NCBI GenBank assembly: GCA_963649365.1
Contig: CAVJHQ010000039.1
Span: 1 to 19,296, forward strand
Direction: 5' to 3'
DNA: 19,296 nucleotides
From: Paratractidigestivibacter sp963649365
GTDB taxonomy: Bacteria; Actinomycetota; Coriobacteriia; Coriobacteriales; Atopobiaceae
The notes under the pieces are model-generated. The model saw nothing but the letters and a program-made list of their open reading frames with translations. It made no database searches and had not been told where the DNA came from. Within the stretch, counting starts at the first letter, position 1; each line of letters opens with the position of its first letter. Both the position numbers and the translations under genes were made by a program. Positions 12,979-19,296 of this stretch are shown here, in pieces.

Positions 12979-14118
12979 TTGATCAAACACCTGAGAATGC
13001 CCGCCCATAAGGCAGAGTCGCAGGCCCAGGCCCTCTCGGGGACCATGCTCGCCTCCTCCTCCACGGGACTCGACCTTCCTCTCGACGACGTCGTCGTCGT
13101 GTTCGCCTGCAGCGAGAGCTTCGTCCCGTATCTCTCGGTCGCCACACAGTCCATCGTCGACAACGCGAGCCCGAGCCGCCGCTACGACATCGTCGTGCTC
13201 ACGCGCGACCTCTCGCCCACGAGCATGATCACCCTCTCGCGCCAGACCAAGGGCGCGAACGTCGGCATCGGCTTCCTCGACGTCGACGCCGCGCTCGGCG
13301 ACATCAAGCTCCCCCACCACGGCCACTTCCGCCCCGAGACCTACTTCAGGCTCCTGGCGCCGCAGCTTCTCCCCAACGTCGACAAGGCCATCTACCTGGA
13401 CTCCGACCTCATCGTCAACGCCGACATCGCGGAGCTCTACGACATAGACGTCGAGGGCTACAAGCTCGGGGCCACCCGCGACGCCGACACGATCGGCCAG
13501 ATCGACGGCTACGACGAGTCCGTGGGGCCGTACCTGGCCGACGAGCTCGGCATGGACGACCCGCACGACTACTTCCAGGCGGGCGTGCTGCTCATGAACC
13601 TCGCCGAGCTCCGGCGCACCGTCACGCCCGAGGAGTTCCTTCGCATCAGCACCGAGCGCATGTGGCGCTGGCTCGACCAGGACGTGCTCAACAAGGTGGT
13701 CAACGGCCGCTACGTGCGCATCCACATGAAGTGGAACTACCTCATGGACTGGCAGCACCTCCGCCGCACGCACATCGTCGCCAACGCCCCCGCCGACGTC
13801 CGCGAGGAATACGAGGAGGCCCGCCGCGACCCGAAGATCGTGCACTTCGCGGGGCCCGACAACCGCCCTTGGCTCTACCCCGACGCCGACGGCGCAGACC
13901 TCTTCTGGCACTATGCCCGCCGCTCCCCCTACCTGGAGGAGATCCGCGCCCAGCTCGAGGACTCCCGCGCGACCGCCAAGGGCCTCGCCAAGCGCCTCCA
14001 GGTCATCGTGCTCTACAAGGGCATCATGCCCGCCTTCGACAAGACCTGCCCCGGCGGCACCAAGCGCCGCCGCGCCATCATCAAGACGTACATGAGCCTC
14101 GGCGGAAGCAACCTTTAG
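12979..14118 (+). CDS. Family 8 glycosyltransferase (GT8, LgtC/GspA-like)
   Basis: A 379-residue cytoplasmic or membrane-associated retaining glycosyltransferase that moves a sugar, usually galactose or glucose, from a UDP donor. The conserved domain starts near residue 36 (VVVVFACSESFVPYLSVAT). The metal-binding DxD is in YLDSDLIV near residues 138-145. FQAGVLLMNLAELR follows near 197, and the C-terminal donor-loop HFAGPDNRPW near 289, in GT8 order. The acceptor is unknown; envelope polysaccharide or lipid is usual. The start is a TTG at 12979 with AAAGGG 8 nt upstream. An ATG at 12997 is possible but lacks a good ribosome-binding site. The C-terminal tail is basic (KRRRAIIK). It stands alone, converging on clpX, without other polysaccharide genes. 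Confidence 0.9.
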   Translation: MIKHLRMPAHKAESQAQALSGTMLASSSTGLDLPLDDVVVVFACSESFVPYLSVATQSIVDNASPSRRYDIVVLTRDLSPTSMITLSRQTKGANVGIGFLDVDAALGDIKLPHHGHFRPETYFRLLAPQLLPNVDKAIYLDSDLIVNADIAELYDIDVEGYKLGATRDADTIGQIDGYDESVGPYLADELGMDDPHDYFQAGVLLMNLAELRRTVTPEEFLRISTERMWRWLDQDVLNKVVNGRYVRIHMKWNYLMDWQHLRRTHIVANAPADVREEYEEARRDPKIVHFAGPDNRPWLYPDADGADLFWHYARRSPYLEEIRAQLEDSRATAKGLAKRLQVIVLYKGIMPAFDKTCPGGTKRRRAIIKTYMSLGGSNL

Positions 14119-14216
14119 TCCCCCGCCCCTGGCCCGAGGCGCAGGCCGGCCTGAGCTGTCCCACGCACGTGGCGATACGCCCCAACAACGCAAGAGCACC
14201 CGCACCAAGCACGCAA

Positions 14217-14248
14217 GAAGGCCCGCAGGCACATGCCCACGGGCCTTC
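14217..14248. terminator. Terminator between convergent glycosyltransferase gene and clpX
   Basis: GAAGGCCCG and CGGGCCTTC form a 9-bp perfect stem, with a further GGCA/TGCC pairing inside the loop. It is 30 nt beyond the clpX stop codon and about 100 nt beyond the glycosyltransferase stop. Only CTTCTTG follows on the minus strand, so the U-tract is weak. The rest of the 160-bp gap shows nothing else. Confidence 0.55.
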
Positions 14249-14278
14249 AATGCTGAGAAGCGCGTTTCTTGCGGGAGC

Positions 14279-15613
14279 CTAGTGCTTCTTGCGGACGATG
14301 TCCACGGGGCTGCCGCCGCCGACGGAGTCCTTGGTCACGACGACCTTGGTCACGTCGAGGTCGGACGGGACGTCGAACATGGCGTCCTGAAGGGTCGACT
14401 CGCAGATGGCGCGCAGTCCGCGGGCGCCGGTCTTGCGGGCAAGGGCCTGGCGCGCGATCTCGGTCAGGGCCTCGGGCTCGAAGTCGAGCGTCACGCCCTC
14501 GAGCTCGAAGATGCGCTTGTACTGCTTGACCAGCGCGTTCTTCGGGTCGGTAAGGATGTGCACCAGGTCGTCCTCGGTGAGCTCCTTGGTGGTGGTGATC
14601 ACGGGGAGACGGCCGACGAACTCGGGGATCATGCCGAACTTGTGCAGGTCCTGGGGCATGACCTGCGACACGAGGTCGACGTCGTGCTCGTCGACGCGGT
14701 GGGCCACCTCGGAGTTGAAGCCGATGCCCTTCTTGCCGATGCGGTCGGCCACGATCTTGTCGAGGCCGACGAAGGCGCCGCCGCAGATGAAGAGGATGTT
14801 CGTCGTGTCGATCTTGATGAGCTCCTGCTGCGGGTGCTTGCGGCCGCCCTGCGGCGGGACGCTGGCCTGGGTCCCCTCGAGGATCTTGAGCAGCGACTGC
14901 TGCACGCCCTCGCCGGAGACGTCGCGGGTGATGGAGAGGTTCTCCGCCTTGCACGCGATCTTGTCGATCTCGTCGACGTAGACGATGCCCATCTCGGCGC
15001 GGGCGACGTCGCCGTCGGCGGCGGTGATGAGCTTGAGCAGGATGTTCTCCACGTCCTCGCCCACGTAGCCCGACTCGGTCAGGGACGTGGCGTCGGCGAT
15101 GGCGAAGGGCACCTCGAGGAAGCGCGCGAGCGTCTGGGCAAGAAGGGTCTTGCCCGTGCCGGTGGGACCGAGCAGCAGGATGTTGCTCTTCGCGATCTCG
15201 ACCTGCTCGGCTCCCTCGGCGACCTCGTCGTTGCCCGAGAGGATGCGGCGGTAGTGGTTGTAGACCGCCACGGACATGGCCCGCTTGGCGTTCTCCTGGC
15301 CCATCACGTACTGGGAGAGCTCGTCGTAGATCTCGTGCGGGGTCGGCAGCTCGCGGCCCTGGGAGAGCTCCGAGAGCTCGTCGTAGGTGTCGAAGGACGC
15401 CGGCTCGGTCTGGGCGTGGATCATGTCGCGCGCCGCGTCGATGCACTCGTCGCAGATGCAGACGCCGTCCTGCCCGGCGATGAGCTTGTTCACCTGGGAA
15501 CGCGTCTTGTGGCAGAACGAGCAGCGCATCTCGCCGTCGTCGAAGCCGTCAGGGCCGCCGAAGCCGCCCGGGAAGCCGTAGCCGCCCGTGTATCCGTCGT
15601 TGTTCGAGGGCAT
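14279..15613 (-). CDS. clpX: ATP-dependent Clp protease ATP-binding subunit ClpX
   Basis: A 444-residue AAA+ unfoldase that forms hexamers and feeds substrates to ClpP. The N-terminal zinc domain uses C31, C34, C54 and C57, followed by KLIAG. Then come Walker A GPTGTGKT, pore-1 loop GYVG, Walker B VYVDEID, the RKH pore loop in GGRKHPQQ, the ClpP-docking IGF in KKGIGFNSE, and sensor II GARGLRAI. All catalytic and docking elements are intact. The first 28 residues are a Gly/Phe/Asp-rich extension not found in E. coli ClpX, and the zinc loop has one extra residue. The start at 15613 is 3 nt after the clpP stop codon, with AGGAG inside the end of clpP, indicating translational coupling. Confidence 0.98.
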   Translation of the reverse strand: MPSNNDGYTGGYGFPGGFGGPDGFDDGEMRCSFCHKTRSQVNKLIAGQDGVCICDECIDAARDMIHAQTEPASFDTYDELSELSQGRELPTPHEIYDELSQYVMGQENAKRAMSVAVYNHYRRILSGNDEVAEGAEQVEIAKSNILLLGPTGTGKTLLAQTLARFLEVPFAIADATSLTESGYVGEDVENILLKLITAADGDVARAEMGIVYVDEIDKIACKAENLSITRDVSGEGVQQSLLKILEGTQASVPPQGGRKHPQQELIKIDTTNILFICGGAFVGLDKIVADRIGKKGIGFNSEVAHRVDEHDVDLVSQVMPQDLHKFGMIPEFVGRLPVITTTKELTEDDLVHILTDPKNALVKQYKRIFELEGVTLDFEPEALTEIARQALARKTGARGLRAICESTLQDAMFDVPSDLDVTKVVVTKDSVGGGSPVDIVRKKH

Positions 15614-15616
15614 GCG

Positions 15617-16237
15617 CTACTCCTGGGTGGAAGGCTCGGTACGGGACTCGATGACCTTGTCGACAAGGCCGTACTCGCAGGCCTCGGCCGCGCGCATGTA
15701 GTTGTCGCGCTCGGTGTCGGCGTTGATGCGCTCGATCGGCTGGCCGGTCGCGTCGGCGAGCATCTGGTTGAGCTTCTGGCGGATCCAGCGGGTCTCGTCG
15801 GCCACGATCTGGATGTCGGTCTGCTGGCCCTGGACGCCCGAGCTCGGCTGGTGGATAAGGATCATGGAGTTGGGCAGCGAGAGGCGCTTGCCCTTGGCGC
15901 CGCAGGCCAGGATGGCGGCGCCCATGGAGGCGGCCATGCCCACGCAGATGGTGGAGACGTCGGGCTTGATGAAGTTCATCGTGTCGATGATGCCGAGGCC
16001 CGCGTAGACGTCGCCGCCGGGCGAGTTGACGTAGAGCGAGATGTCCTTGTCGGGGTCCTGGCTCTCGAGGAAGAGGAGCTGCGCGATCACGAGGTTGGCG
16101 GAGTCGCGGGTGACCTCCTCGCCGAGGAACACGATGCGGTCGTTGAGCAGGCGGGAATAGATGTCGAAGCTGCGCTCGCCGCGCGGGGTCTGCTCGACGA
16201 CGTAGGGAATGAGCGGGATGTTCGTGGGGTTGTGCAT
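15617..16237 (-). CDS. clpP: ATP-dependent Clp protease proteolytic subunit ClpP
   Basis: A 206-residue serine peptidase forming the tetradecameric chamber of ClpXP. The catalytic triad is complete: S104 in GMAASMGA, H129 in LIHQPSSG and D178 in DTERDNYM, at the same spacing as in E. coli. The N-terminal loop before IPYVVEQT and the handle helix region (QTDIQIVADE) are normal, and the length is typical. The ATG at 16237 has AAGGAG 5 nt upstream. It sits between tig and clpX in the common bacterial order tig-clpP-clpX. The 86-nt gap to tig contains a 10-bp hairpin that may reduce readthrough from tig. Confidence 0.98.
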   Translation of the reverse strand: MHNPTNIPLIPYVVEQTPRGERSFDIYSRLLNDRIVFLGEEVTRDSANLVIAQLLFLESQDPDKDISLYVNSPGGDVYAGLGIIDTMNFIKPDVSTICVGMAASMGAAILACGAKGKRLSLPNSMILIHQPSSGVQGQQTDIQIVADETRWIRQKLNQMLADATGQPIERINADTERDNYMRAAEACEYGLVDKVIESRTEPSTQE

Positions 16238-16262
16238 GGTGTCTCCTTGCGTCGTACACGAA

Positions 16263-16294
16263 GCCCCGAGCGGGCACGAATGCTCGCTCGGGGC
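16263..16294 (-). terminator. Hairpin between tig and clpP
   Basis: GCCCCGAGCG and CGCTCGGGGC form a perfect 10-bp stem with a 12-nt loop, 29 nt after the tig stop codon and 25 nt before the clpP start. On the minus strand only TTCGT follows, so it may be a leaky terminator or a processing site that sets the ratio of tig to clpPX. Confidence 0.5.
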
Positions 16295-16323
16295 AAAGAA
16301 GATGCAGCTAGCTGAGCAGTGGT

Positions 16324-17667
16324 CTACTCGGCGTCCTCGGCCTTCTCAGCCTCGGCGGCGCGCTCGGCGACCTCGTCCTTGATGGTGACCTTGGCGTTCT
16401 CGACCAGCCAGTCGAGGGCCTTGGTGCGCTTGATGGAGTCGCGGATGGCCGGAAGGCGGCCCTCCTTCTTCCACTGCTTGACGGTGGCCTTGACGTCCTC
16501 GATGCCGGCGCGGGCGAACTCGTTGTCGACCTCCTCGTCGGTGGCCTCGAAGCCCATCTTCTCGGCGACGGCGTCGAGGGCGAGGGACTGGCGGGCGCGC
16601 TCGTCGGCCTGCTCGTGGAGGTCGGCGATGAAGTCGTCGGACTTCACGCCGCGGGCGCGCAGGTACATGTCGAGCGAGATGTTCTGGCGCTGGAGCTGGG
16701 CCAGGAACTCCTGGGCGAGCTCGTTGAAGATCTCGTTCTTATAGTTCTCGGGGACCTCGTCGAGCTTGACCTGCTTGCCGACGGCCTCGACGACGCGGTC
16801 CTCCTTGAGGTCGGGAAGGGTGCGCTTCTTGTCGGCCTCGATCTCCTCCTTGACGGCGGCCTTGAAGGCCTCGACGTCGTCGTAGCCGAAGGAGTTCTTG
16901 GCGAGCTCGTCGGTGAGCTCGGGGGTCACGGCCTCCTTGATGGCGTTGAGGGTGACCTTGACCTTGAAGTCGTGGGAGAGGGTCTCGCCGTCGTGCTCGT
17001 GGGAGTGGGTCCACTCGACGTCCTTGGTCTCGCCCTTCTTCATGCCGACGATGCCGGCCTGGAGCTCGGCCGGGACCTGCTGGCCGTTGAGGAAGACGGT
17101 CTTGTTCTCGCCGGCGAGGTGAGAAGCGCCCTCGACGTCCTCGATGGTCACGTTGACGACGTCGCCCTCGGCGACCTCGGCCTCGGAGTCGGTGTCCTCG
17201 TAGGTGGTCTGGTACGAGAGGAGCTGCTTGACCTGCCAGTCGACCTCGGCGTCGGTGGCCTCCTCGGGGGGCATGTTGACCTCGGGGGCGTCATAGCTCT
17301 CGAGCTCGACCTGCGGGCGGACGTCGACCTTGGCGGTGACCTTGTACTCGGAGCCCTCGACGAGGAGCTCGGGGTCCTCGCCGAAGGAGAGGCGGCCGAC
17401 CGGGGTCACGTTGAGCTCCTCGAGCACGGCGGGCTCGAGGTCGTTGAGAAGGTCGTTGGTGGCCTGGGCGACGACGCCCTCCTTGCCCATCATGGCGTCG
17501 ATGACGGGACGGGGAGCCTTGCCGCGGCGGAAGCCCTGGAAGTTGTAGCGCTGGGCGATCTGCTTGTAGGTCTTCTTGATAGCGGCGTTGACGTCGGAAG
17601 CGGCGACGGTGACCTCGGCGGTCAGCGTGTTCTCCTCGCGCTGCGGCTCGGTAACGGTGATGTTCAA
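16324..17667 (-). CDS. tig: Trigger factor, ribosome-bound chaperone and prolyl isomerase
   Basis: A 447-residue chaperone that binds nascent chains at the ribosome exit. The ribosome-docking signature GFRRGKAPRPVI is at about residues 45-56. The FKBP-type isomerase domain follows at about 155-250, and the long helical chaperone domain runs to about 430. The C-terminal tail is short and acidic (AERAAEAEKAEDAE). Length and domain order match the family. The ATG at 17667 has GGAGGA about 9 nt upstream. It lies 64 nt downstream of tRNA-Leu on the same strand, with no separate promoter that I can identify, so it may be read from the tRNA promoter. Confidence 0.97.
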   Translation of the reverse strand: MNITVTEPQREENTLTAEVTVAASDVNAAIKKTYKQIAQRYNFQGFRRGKAPRPVIDAMMGKEGVVAQATNDLLNDLEPAVLEELNVTPVGRLSFGEDPELLVEGSEYKVTAKVDVRPQVELESYDAPEVNMPPEEATDAEVDWQVKQLLSYQTTYEDTDSEAEVAEGDVVNVTIEDVEGASHLAGENKTVFLNGQQVPAELQAGIVGMKKGETKDVEWTHSHEHDGETLSHDFKVKVTLNAIKEAVTPELTDELAKNSFGYDDVEAFKAAVKEEIEADKKRTLPDLKEDRVVEAVGKQVKLDEVPENYKNEIFNELAQEFLAQLQRQNISLDMYLRARGVKSDDFIADLHEQADERARQSLALDAVAEKMGFEATDEEVDNEFARAGIEDVKATVKQWKKEGRLPAIRDSIKRTKALDWLVENAKVTIKDEVAERAAEAEKAEDAE

Positions 17668-17689
17668 CGTTCCTCCAGTGTCTCGTGCT

Positions 17690-17710
17690 TCGGCGGGCCT
17701 TCCCCGCCGA
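17690..17710 (-). other. Hairpin between tRNA-Leu and tig
   Basis: TCGGCGGG and CCCGCCGA form a perfect 8-bp stem with a 5-nt loop. No U-tract follows. It could be a weak terminator for the tRNA, a processing site, or leader structure of tig. Confidence 0.4.
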
Positions 17711-17731
17711 TCGATTCCATGATGTGCGCGA

Positions 17732-17816
<85 letters not shown>

Positions 17817-17836
17817 ATGGCTCGCACAGCTTTCCA

Positions 17837-17865
17837 ATAGTAGCAAACTTCGCTGATAAACCCAA
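17837..17865 (-). promoter_or_regulatory. Promoter of tRNA-Leu
   Basis: On the minus strand TTGGGT (17865-17860) and TACTAT (17842-17837) are separated by exactly 17 nt. A TG one base before the -10 hexamer makes it an extended -10 (TGCTACTAT). The start would fall near 17830, about 14 nt before the mature tRNA. Confidence 0.65.
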
Positions 17866-17900
17866 ACAACACGGGATTCACACGGCGGCCCGTCGTTGAA

Positions 17901-18014
17901 TCCGGACCGCCTCGGGCCTGGGCCCCGCCCCTTCAGGCTCGGCGCTCGCGCTTCGCGCTCGCTCGCTTCGCGACTCGCCTGAAGGGGCGGGGCCCAGGCC
18001 CGAGGCGGTCCGGA
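17901..18014. repeat. Giant hairpin element 1: 38-bp perfect arms around a 38-nt conserved loop
   Basis: The left arm at 17901-17938 (TCCGGACCGCCTCGGGCCTG and on to CTTCAGGC) is the exact reverse complement of the right arm at 17977-18014. The loop, 17939-17976, read on the minus strand begins GAGTCGCGAAGCGAGCGAGC and ends CGAGCGCCGA. The same loop, with one base changed, is at the centre of element 2. There is no coding frame and no U-tract. It lies between carB and tRNA-Leu. Confidence 0.95.
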
Positions 18015-18190
18015 CGATCGTCCACCGAGGCTGAATTTAAAGGAACGAAAACTCTGGCTGACACGGAACCTGGCGTGATTGGCCACGAGCCCAAGACCCA
18101 CAAGCCGCTCGCCGAATACGGGCCCCACCCAGTCCGCCAGGGACAAGGGGCGAGGCCCCCGCCGCCCCTGGCGCAGGCTCAAACAACGTA
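18015..18190. other. Spacer between the two giant hairpins, no gene recognised
   Basis: No RNA gene or start-codon-supported frame is convincing here. A plus-strand frame without an ATG stays open to a TAG at 18189-18191 at the edge of element 2. A minus-strand frame from a TTG at 18182 has no clear ribosome-binding site or family resemblance. A short AT-rich stretch (GAATTTAAAGGAACG) lies at 18033-18047. Confidence 0.5.
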
Positions 18191-18315
18191 GTCCCGGAAC
18201 CCCGCGCGGGCGGGCGGCGCGTGTTCGAGAAGGCGAGTCGCGAAGCGAGCGAGCGCGCAGCGCGAGCGCCGAGCCTTCTGAACACGGGCCGCCCGCCCGC
18301 GCGGGGTTCCGGGAC
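18191..18315. repeat. Giant hairpin element 2: same loop as element 1, unrelated arms, downstream of carB
   Basis: The left arm at 18191-18218 (GTCCCGGAACCCCGCGCGGG and on to GGGCGGC) is the exact reverse complement of 18288-18315. Pairing continues inward after one mismatch and one extra base through CGTGTTC and AGAAGGC. The 38-nt loop at 18235-18272 is element 1's loop in the opposite orientation with a single difference (A to C at 18258). It starts 9 nt after the carB stop codon, so it probably also acts as a transcription barrier for carB. Confidence 0.95.
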
Positions 18316-18324
18316 GGACAGCCG

Positions 18325-19296
18325 CTAGACCTGCGGCAGGTCCTGAAGCGCGTAGACGTCCAGCGGCCCCTCGCGCAGCGAGCTGATGGCCTGGACGAGC
18401 GCGACGGCGCCGCTCATGGTGGTCGCCATGTCGATGCCGCGGCTCACGGCCTCCGAGCGCAGGATCGCGCCGTCGCCGCGGGAGCTGTGGCCCTTGGGCG
18501 TGTTGATCATGAAGCTGATCTTGCCCTCGGCGAGCATGTCGCCGATGTTCGGGCTGCCCTCGGAGATGCGCTTGACGACCTCGCAGGGGATGCCCGCGGC
18601 CTTCAGGGTCTTCGCGGTGCCGCCCGTGGCCACGAGGTTGTAGCCCAGGTGCAGCAGCGAGAGCGCGACGGGGGCGACGGAGCGCTTGTCGCGGTCGCAG
18701 ACCGAGAGGAAGACCGTGCCGGACTGGGGCACGTCGTAGTCGATGGCCTCGCGGGTCTTCGCGTAGGCCTTCGGGAAGGTCACGTCGAGGCCCATGACCT
18801 CGCCCGTGGACTTCATCTCGGGCCCGAGGGTCACGTCGGCGCCGGGGAAGCGGCTCCAGGGCATGACGGCCTCCTTGACGGCGTAATAGCCGCGCTCGGC
18901 GTTCTCGGGAGGCAGGCCCAGGTCGGAGATCTTCTCGCCGCTCATGATGCGCACGGCGTACTTGGCCAGGCTCACGCCGGTGGCCTTCGAGGAGAAGGGC
19001 ACGGTGCGCGAGGCGCGCGGGTTCAGCTCGATGACGAACACCTGCTCGTCGCGCACGGCGTACTGGACGTTGAGCAGGCCGCGGATGTGGCACGAGAGGG
19101 CGAGCTTGCGGGTGGTCTCGCGGACCTTCGCGACGATGGAGTCGGAGAGCGAGAACGGCGGGAAGCAGCAGGCGGAGTCGCCGGAGTGGATGCCGCACTC
19201 CTCGATGTGCTCGAGGACCGCGCCCACGTAGCACTCCTCGGTGTCGCAGAGGGCGTCGACGTCGAGCTCGATGGCGTCCTCGAGGAAGGCGTCGAG
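18325..19296 (-). CDS. carB: Carbamoyl-phosphate synthase large subunit CarB, C-terminal part (partial)
   Basis: The last 323 residues of a protein normally about 1,070 long; the start lies outside the window. The visible part begins inside the second ATP-grasp (carbamate-phosphorylating) domain, with SGDSACCFPP, the metal- and ATP-binding FVIELNPRASRTVPFSSKAT, and the adjoining oligomerization segment. It ends with the methylglyoxal-synthase-like regulatory domain (GYNLVATGGTAKTLKAAGI, then SEGSPNIGDMLAEGKISFMINTP and TTMSGAVALVQAI), which in E. coli binds the allosteric effectors UMP, IMP and ornithine. The enzyme makes carbamoyl phosphate for pyrimidine and arginine synthesis. The stop codon is followed after 8 nt by giant hairpin element 2. 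Confidence 0.97.
   Translation of the reverse strand, partial: LDAFLEDAIELDVDALCDTEECYVGAVLEHIEECGIHSGDSACCFPPFSLSDSIVAKVRETTRKLALSCHIRGLLNVQYAVRDEQVFVIELNPRASRTVPFSSKATGVSLAKYAVRIMSGEKISDLGLPPENAERGYYAVKEAVMPWSRFPGADVTLGPEMKSTGEVMGLDVTFPKAYAKTREAIDYDVPQSGTVFLSVCDRDKRSVAPVALSLLHLGYNLVATGGTAKTLKAAGIPCEVVKRISEGSPNIGDMLAEGKISFMINTPKGHSSRGDGAILRSEAVSRGIDMATTMSGAVALVQAISSLREGPLDVYALQDLPQV

Noticed and set aside
18012..18191. Open plus-strand frame between the giant hairpins, ending at a TAG beside element 2
   Set aside because: It looks somewhat protein-like and has an AAAGGA upstream of a CTG, but there is no ATG and no early GTG/TTG, and it is very short. No support beyond openness.

Overview
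The window is a compact, GC-rich bacterial chromosome segment. Codon third positions are mostly G or C, Shine-Dalgarno sites are of the AAGGAGG type, TTG is used as a start at least twice, and one tRNA has its CCA end encoded. Gene content points to a fermentative, probably anaerobic high-GC actinobacterium. A gut or oral member of the Coriobacteriia (Collinsella/Olsenella-like) is my best guess, by inference only, since no rRNA or other phylogenetic marker was compared. There is no phage, insertion sequence or cas gene in the window.

Layout. 1-1051 (-): N-terminal half of a CstA carbon-starvation/pyruvate-peptide permease, preceded by a leader (1081-1236) with a strong terminator and mutually exclusive hairpins. 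1465-3428 (+): an iron-dependent alcohol dehydrogenase and a DUF188 protein, separated by an inverted-repeat element that encloses a promoter. 3450-4634 (-): an MFS permease. 4844-5398 (+): a GNAT acetyltransferase. 5471-5693: a mirror-symmetric array of six 26-bp repeats with an exact 41-bp period. 5736-8795 (-): an AlsS-type acetolactate synthase and a second iron-dependent alcohol dehydrogenase. 8870-9271 (+): a small protein of unknown function. 9324-12796 (+): a palindromic operator resembling a DtxR/IdeR box, then a MacB-like ATPase and an eight-helix FtsX-type permease. 12979-14118 (+): a family 8 glycosyltransferase. 14279-17816 (-): clpX, clpP, tig and tRNA-Leu(UAG), read in the order tRNA, tig, clpP, clpX. 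17901-18315: two very large hairpins with unrelated arms but an almost identical 46-nt centre. 18325-19296 (-): the C-terminal part of CarB.

How the genes fit together. Acetolactate synthase, two NAD(P)-linked iron alcohol dehydrogenases and CstA are all compatible with pyruvate uptake and overflow fermentation. Trigger factor, ClpP and ClpX form the usual protein-folding and degradation block. The ABC pair is probably an export or envelope system under a metal-type repressor. The most unusual content is non-coding: the 41-bp mirror array, the two shared-loop giant hairpins, the cstA leader, and the promoter lying between perfect 27-bp inverted repeats.
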